From positions 240,351 through 304,350 of the forward strand of contig JACKKV010000003.1 in assembly GCA_024236235.1 (NCBI GenBank): a stretch of 64,000 nt of DNA, read 5' to 3'. The DNA comes from Novosphingobium sp. GTDB lineage: Bacteria; Pseudomonadota; Alphaproteobacteria; Sphingomonadales; Sphingomonadaceae. Below are positions 59,532-64,000 of the stretch, in pieces. The position numbers and the translations under genes were made by a program. Positions within the stretch are counted from its first letter, which is position 1; the number at the start of each line of letters is the position of its first letter. The notes under the pieces are model-generated. The model was not told where the DNA came from and did no database searches. It saw only the letters and a program-made list of their open reading frames with translations.

Positions 59532-62160
59532 GGCTGCGCGCGACCTGTTCGGAGGTATCGCGTGACAGGCCCGGCGCGGCGGCGAGCCGTTCCAGCTCGC
59601 GCTTCATCAGGGCCGAGCGCCCTGCCTCGATCCGTCGCCAGCGCCCCAGCGGCGGGACGAAGCGCGCCGCGGTCTGCGGGTTGATCGGATCCAGCGCCAG
59701 GATGAGGTCGGCGATCAGGCGATAGCCCGCCCCGTCAGCCGTGTGGAACGCCTGCGGATTGGCAGCGAAGGCCATGTAGAGCGAGCGCACCCGGTTCGGG
59801 TTGTGCAGGGTGAAGTCGGGATGCTGCGCTAGTTCGCGCACATGCGCCAGCGCCTGCGGGTGAAGCGAGGCGGCCTGGATCGAAAACCACTTGTCCGTCA
59901 CCAGCGCATTGCCTGCGTAACGCGCCTTGAAATCGGCCAGCAATTCGCCCCGTTCGGCACAGTCGAGCCCGGCCAGGACCATCAGCGCGCCTTGCCGATC
60001 CGTCATGTTGTCGGCCCCGCGATATTGCGCTGCGGCCAGGGCAGCGGCGCGCGCGGGCGCGGCGGCGGCAAGATAGACCAGCGCCTGAGTCTTGAGTTTG
60101 CGGGCGCCGCGCGCGGCGGCGTCCGGGCCAAAAGGCACCGCGCTCGCCCGTTCGTGCAGCGCGACCAGCCGGCTTTCCAGCCGCTGTCCCAGCCAGCACT
60201 TCAGCCCTTCGCGCGCGCCATGGATCGCAGCCGGATCGGCCACCAGCATCTGTTCGGCCAGATAGGCCTCGCCAGGCAGGATCATCAGCTCGCCACGCAT
60301 CAGATCGTCAAGCGCGCCGTCTGCCAGCACAGCCTCGAAGGCGGTGCCAATCGCCGCACGGGTCGCCTCGTCGCCGTGACCGTCCGCTGCCGCCGTGAGA
60401 TAGCGCACCGCCAGATCCTGCATCGCTTCATAGCGCGCAAAGGGATCGTCATCGCGCGCGGCCAGGAACACCAGATCTTCCTCGCTCACCTCCCGCTCGA
60501 TCGCGACGGGCGCGGAAAACCCGCGATTGAGCGAAAGCACCGGCGGGCTGGCAAAGCCTTCGAACAGGAAGCTGTCATCAGCCTTGTCGAGCACAATCAG
60601 CCGTTCGCCGCCGTGGCACCCGCTGTCACGATCGAACAGGGCCAGCCGCAGCGGGACGGGCATGGGCTGCTTGACCGGCTGGCCCGGCGTTGCCGGCACT
60701 GACTGGCTGAGATGCAGCACCGCCGTATCGCCGCTGTGTTCCAGCCGCGCCTGCAGCTGCGGCGTTCCCGCCTGCGCATACCACAGGCGGAACTGGCCCA
60801 GATCGAGCCCGGCGCCATCTTCCATCGCCCGGATGAAATCCTCGCAAGTGGCGGCTTCGCCATCATGGCGCTCGAAATAAAGATCGCAGCCTTTGCGGAA
60901 GGCGTCCGGCCCCGCCATGGTCCGCATCATGCGGATCACCTCTGCCCCCTTGTTATAGACGGTGGAGGTGTAGAAATTGGATATCTCGCGATAGGAATCG
61001 GGGCGGATCGGATGCGCCAGCGGCCCCGAATCCTCAGGGAACTGGACGGAGCGCAGAACCCGCACATCCTCGATCCGTTTCACCGCCTCGCTGCCCATGT
61101 CCTGGCTGAACAGCTGGTCGCGCAGCACGGTGAAACCTTCCTTCAGGCTGAGCTGGAACCAGTCGCGGCAAGTGACGCGGTTGCCGGACCAGTTGTGGAA
61201 ATATTCATGCGCGATCACCCCTTCCACGCCATCGTAATCCGCATCAGTCGCGGTTTCGGGATCGGCCAGCACATAGCGGGTGTTGAAGACGTTGAGCCCC
61301 TTGTTCTCCATCGCACCCATGTTGAAATCGGACACGGCGACGATGTTGAACAGGTCGAGGTCATATTCGCGACCGAACACCTCCTCGTCCCATTTCATGC
61401 TGTTCTTGAGCGCCAGCATGGCATGGCCGGTACGCTCAAGATCGCCGCCCGGTCCGTCATGAGCCCGAACCCAGATCGCGAGATCGACCTTGCGCCCGTT
61501 CATGGTGGTGAAACTGTCCCGATTGGCCACCAGATCGCCCGCCACAGCCGCGAACAGATAGCTCGGCTTGGGCCAGGGGTCATGCCATTCGGCCCAGTGT
61601 TCGCCCGCTTCTCCGTCACCGCTGGCCACGCAATTGCCGTTGGAAAGCAGCACCGGGAATTGCGCCTTCGGCCCGCTCATCCGCACGCGATAGGTTGACA
61701 GCACATCTGGCCGGTCGGGAAAGAAGGTGATCCGCCGGAACCCTTCAGCCTCGCACTGGGTGCAGAGCATCCCGTTGGAGGCATAAAGCCCCATCAGCTG
61801 GCTGTTGGCCGCCGGATTCACCTCGGTCACGATCTCGATCAGATGATCATCGCCCGCCAGGGGCAGGATCAGGTCATCGCCGTCCCGGCTCCAGCCGCTG
61901 GCTGGGTGCCCGTCCAGCAGGACCTCAGTGGGTTCAATTCCGTCGCCATTGAGCCGGATCGCCGCTGCCCGCTCTGCCGCGTCGTTGCGCCGCACGGCGA
62001 GGCGCGAGCGGACGATGGTCCGTTCAATCCCCAGCGAAAAATCCAGCGCCACCTCCGGCACCAGCCAGCCGAAAGGCCGGTAATCCCCCCGCCGGATCGT
62101 GGGCGGATCATGCGGGTTCGAAGCGGCGTCAGCGATGATCGGGTCGTTTGCGATATCCAT
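59524..62160 (-). CDS. pepN: Aminopeptidase N
   Basis: An 878-residue M1 metallopeptidase from ATG 62160 (MDIANDPIIADAA). It has the exopeptidase motif NMGAMENKGLNVFNTRY, the zinc site VIAHEYFHNWSGNRVTCRDW with the third ligand in LSLKEGFTV, and the large C-terminal helical region typical of the PepN branch (ARFVPPLGRWRRIE near the end). It trims N-terminal residues from peptides in the cytoplasm. Confidence 0.95.
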   Translation of the reverse strand: MDIANDPIIADAASNPHDPPTIRRGDYRPFGWLVPEVALDFSLGIERTIVRSRLAVRRNDAAERAAAIRLNGDGIEPTEVLLDGHPASGWSRDGDDLILPLAGDDHLIEIVTEVNPAANSQLMGLYASNGMLCTQCEAEGFRRITFFPDRPDVLSTYRVRMSGPKAQFPVLLSNGNCVASGDGEAGEHWAEWHDPWPKPSYLFAAVAGDLVANRDSFTTMNGRKVDLAIWVRAHDGPGGDLERTGHAMLALKNSMKWDEEVFGREYDLDLFNIVAVSDFNMGAMENKGLNVFNTRYVLADPETATDADYDGVEGVIAHEYFHNWSGNRVTCRDWFQLSLKEGFTVLRDQLFSQDMGSEAVKRIEDVRVLRSVQFPEDSGPLAHPIRPDSYREISNFYTSTVYNKGAEVIRMMRTMAGPDAFRKGCDLYFERHDGEAATCEDFIRAMEDGAGLDLGQFRLWYAQAGTPQLQARLEHSGDTAVLHLSQSVPATPGQPVKQPMPVPLRLALFDRDSGCHGGERLIVLDKADDSFLFEGFASPPVLSLNRGFSAPVAIEREVSEEDLVFLAARDDDPFARYEAMQDLAVRYLTAAADGHGDEATRAAIGTAFEAVLADGALDDLMRGELMILPGEAYLAEQMLVADPAAIHGAREGLKCWLGQRLESRLVALHERASAVPFGPDAAARGARKLKTQALVYLAAAAPARAAALAAAQYRGADNMTDRQGALMVLAGLDCAERGELLADFKARYAGNALVTDKWFSIQAASLHPQALAHVRELAQHPDFTLHNPNRVRSLYMAFAANPQAFHTADGAGYRLIADLILALDPINPQTAARFVPPLGRWRRIEAGRSALMKRELERLAAAPGLSRDTSEQVARSLG

Positions 62161-62213
62161 GACCAAGCACTTAAGTGCTTTCGCGGGCGCGTCCAGTGGG
62201 TAGAAGCGGCAGG

Positions 62214-63014
62214 ATGGCACATATGTTGATTTTCGGTCTCGGCTATACGGCGCAGCGCATCGCCGCCCGCCTGCGTGCAGCCGGTTGGCGGATCGATGCG
62301 ACCGGCAGCGCGGGCAATATCGATTTCGACGATGTCGCGCGCGTGCGCGCCGCGCTCGCCAGCGCCAGCCATGTACTGTCCAGCGTGCCCCCGCAAGGCG
62401 ACAACGGGGACGATCCGGTGTTAAGCCGCCATGGCGCTGCGCTGGACGCCAGGTGGCTGGGCTACCTCTCCTCCACCGGAGTCTATGGCGACACCGGCGG
62501 GGCGTGGGTGGATGAGAGCGCGCCGGTGGGAACCGGGCGACGAACCGCGCGGGCGGCAGCCGATTCGCGCTGGCTGGCGCTGGGTGCGCGGGTATTCCGC
62601 CTGCCCGGCATTTACGGGCCCGGGCGCAGCGCGCTGGAGCGGGTGCGGGCGGGCGCGGCGCACCGCATTGACCTGCCGGGGCAGATATTCAGCCGGATTC
62701 ATGTGGAGGATATCGCCACCGGCGTGATCGCCGCCCTTGATGGCGCGCCGGGTGCCTATAATCTGGCGGACGAGCTGCCCAGCAGCCAGAATGCGGTGAT
62801 CGAGGAAGCCTGCCGCCTGCTCAGCCTGCCCGCCCCCCCGCTGCAACGGCTGGAAGAGGCCGGACTGTCGCCCATGGCGCGCGCATTCTATGCGGAAAAC
62901 CGCCGCATCGCGAATGGCAAGGCGAAACGCACCCTTGGCTGGCGGCCGGCCTTCCCCACATACAGGCAAGGACTGGCGGCCATCCTGGCCGCGCAGGCGC
63001 AGGACGGGAGTTGA
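62214..63014 (+). CDS. NAD-dependent epimerase/dehydratase-like SDR
   Basis: About 266 residues from ATG 62214 (ATG 62223 is possible). An extended-SDR cofactor motif in reduced form (LIFGLGYTAQRIAARLRAAG) opens the protein. YLSSTGVYGDTGGAW supplies the usual Ser-Thr region, RLPGIYGPGRSALERV and RIHVEDIATGVIAAL are family features. It resembles YeeZ-type proteins of unknown substrate. Divergent from pepN. Confidence 0.85.
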   Translation: MAHMLIFGLGYTAQRIAARLRAAGWRIDATGSAGNIDFDDVARVRAALASASHVLSSVPPQGDNGDDPVLSRHGAALDARWLGYLSSTGVYGDTGGAWVDESAPVGTGRRTARAAADSRWLALGARVFRLPGIYGPGRSALERVRAGAAHRIDLPGQIFSRIHVEDIATGVIAALDGAPGAYNLADELPSSQNAVIEEACRLLSLPAPPLQRLEEAGLSPMARAFYAENRRIANGKAKRTLGWRPAFPTYRQGLAAILAAQAQDGS

Positions 63015-63316
63015 ACGGACCAGTGGACGGGCTGAAAATCACTCATGCCGATCATGGCCACCATGGCGAATATCGCGCGCAGCCCGCAGGCAGCGATCAC
63101 ATCGGCCGCCTCACCTGGAAAGAAGCGGGCAAGGGTGTGCGGGTTGCCGATCACACGCTGGTCCCGCCCGCGATCGGCGGACGCGGCATCGCGGCAGAAC
63201 TGGTCAAGGCGCTGGTGGCGGACGCGCGCGAACAGGGTTTTCGCATCATCCCGCAATGCAGCTATGTCGCGGTGATGTTCGACCGCCACCCCGAATGGGC
63301 GCCATTGCGGGCCTGA
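63011..63316 (+). CDS. Short GNAT-like N-acetyltransferase
   Basis: A 101-residue protein, starting at TTG 63011 overlapping the previous stop, or at GTG 63023. HHGEYRAQPAGSDHIGRLTW, then DHTLVPPAIGGRGIAAELVK (the acetyl-CoA-binding loop) and RIIPQCSYVAVMFDRHPEW mark the YjdJ-type single-domain GNAT family. Substrate unknown. Confidence 0.85.
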   Translation: MNGPVDGLKITHADHGHHGEYRAQPAGSDHIGRLTWKEAGKGVRVADHTLVPPAIGGRGIAAELVKALVADAREQGFRIIPQCSYVAVMFDRHPEWAPLRA

Positions 63317-63318
63317 AA

Positions 63319-63393
<75 letters not shown>

Positions 63394-63505
63394 ATGCCAT
63401 TTCGACGCGCCGGATTCGGGTCAAACCCCGGTTCCGGCAGGCGCGCGCTATTGGCTGGGGGGCAGGCACTTGTCAAGCGCGGCAAGGCGCGGCAAGCGCT
63501 GCGGG

Positions 63506-63649
63506 ATGAAGCAGACGACACCCCCCGCTCAAACCCGCGAGGAACGGCTCGCCGCAAAGCTGCGCGAAAACCTGCGCCGCCGCAAGGCACAGGCGCGGGC
63601 GCTGGCCAGCGGCGATACGCCCGCCCCTTCCCAAAACAGCCCGGAATAG
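63506..63649 (+). CDS. 47-residue basic protein of unknown function
   Basis: ATG 63506 to TAG 63649 encodes MKQTTPPAQTREERLAAKLR followed by a highly basic helix (ENLRRRKAQARALASGD) and a proline/serine tail. The amphipathic arginine-rich pattern resembles short conserved proteins that sphingomonads often carry before gpmA. There is no strong ribosome site (GCGGG just ahead), so the call rests on composition and context. Confidence 0.55.
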   Translation: MKQTTPPAQTREERLAAKLRENLRRRKAQARALASGDTPAPSQNSPE

Positions 63650-63691
63650 CTAGGGCGTCCCGCTCCATCCGTCCCGAGGAGCATAGATACC

Positions 63692-64000
63692 TTGCCTAGC
63701 CTGATTCTCGTTCGCCACGGCCAGAGCCAGTGGAACCTCGAAAACCGCTTCACCGGCTGGTGGGACGTCGATCTTACCGAACAGGGCGAAAACGAAGCGC
63801 GCGCCGCAGGCGCACTGCTGGCCGAAAAGGGCGTGCTGCCCACCCGCGCCTTCACCTCGCTTCAGACGCGGGCGATCCGCACGCTTCACTTTGCACTGCA
63901 TGGCTGCAACCGCCTGTGGATCCCCGAGGTGAAGGACTGGCGCCTCAATGAACGTCATTACGGCGGGCTGACCGGGCTGGACAAGGCGGAAACCGCGGCC
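63692..64000 (+). CDS. gpmA: 2,3-bisphosphoglycerate-dependent phosphoglycerate mutase, N-terminal part
   Basis: The gene runs off the right edge; 103 codons are visible. It starts at TTG 63692 with GAGGA about 12 bases upstream. The phosphohistidine motif LILVRHGQSQWNLENRFTGW is at residues 4-23, followed by VDLTEQGENEARAAG, TSLQTRAIRT and WRLNERHYGGLTGLDKAE, all typical of dPGM. It interconverts 3- and 2-phosphoglycerate in glycolysis. Confidence 0.95.
   Translation, partial: MPSLILVRHGQSQWNLENRFTGWWDVDLTEQGENEARAAGALLAEKGVLPTRAFTSLQTRAIRTLHFALHGCNRLWIPEVKDWRLNERHYGGLTGLDKAETAA

Overview
The window looks like a chromosomal piece of a GC-rich alphaproteobacterium of the order Sphingomonadales (Novosphingobium, Sphingobium or Erythrobacter type). 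This is inferred from the housekeeping gene order (ftsE-ftsX-YdcF-plsC, tyrA-hisC divergent from metX-metW, hflK-hflC-degP, the petABC bc1 operon), the many GTG/TTG starts and four-base ATGA/GTGA overlaps, and the TonB-dependent uptake style. No sequence search was possible, so genus and all family calls rest on reading motifs by eye.

Left core, 1-27.4 kb: the tail of a type III polyketide synthase with an overlapping FAD oxidoreductase; tRNA-Leu(GAG); cell division (ftsEX) and envelope genes; tyrosine, histidine and methionine biosynthesis; mobA; methionine sulfoxide reductases; a class A penicillin-binding protein; an HflKC-DegP membrane quality-control operon; mrp; a lone molybdopterin-binding hydroxylase subunit; hemH; a cytochrome c lipoprotein; an rRNA m5C methyltransferase; an N-carbamoylputrescine amidase-like enzyme; folK; and tRNA-Lys(TTT).

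Mobile junction, 27.4-31.7 kb: next to tRNA-Lys lies a serine recombinase module (recombinase, DUF2924, DUF3489). It is followed by debris: a broken small gene, a ParB-like fragment, a 270-bp non-coding element with terminal inverted repeats and nested palindromes, a truncated alpha/beta hydrolase and an IS110-type transposase tail. A single end of the same 270-bp element also sits between hemH and the cytochrome gene.

Catabolic island, 31.7-54.3 kb: visibly less GC-rich than the flanks. It encodes a TonB receptor, a three-subunit molybdenum hydroxylase with a CoxG-type accessory protein, a MarR-type regulator, and a CarAa/2-oxoquinoline-monooxygenase-like Rieske oxygenase with its reductase. 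An M20-fold protein without the usual metal ligands, a zinc-poor MDR reductase, a cupin, an amidase and an SDR follow. A complete 2,3-dihydroxyphenylpropionate meta-cleavage route (mhpC, mhpB, an IclR regulator, mhpD, mhpF, mhpE) completes the set. Together these fit a route for quinoline or a close N-heteroarene: Mo-hydroxylation next to the ring nitrogen, Rieske hydroxylation of the benzene ring, lactam opening with loss of nitrogen, C=C reduction to 2,3-dihydroxyphenylpropionate, then extradiol cleavage to succinate, pyruvate and acetyl-CoA. The substrate is inference. An IS5-family element sits exactly between the MarR-type gene and the Rieske operon, and a shared palindrome (AATTGA-N3-TCAATT) lies before both the TonB gene and the Rieske operon.

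Right edge, 54.3-64 kb: a second ParB-family fragment, IS21 terminal repeats and an istB remnant close the island. The core then resumes with apt, petABC, pgeF, pepN, an epimerase-like SDR, a GNAT-like protein, tRNA-Thr(GGT), a 47-residue basic protein and the start of gpmA.
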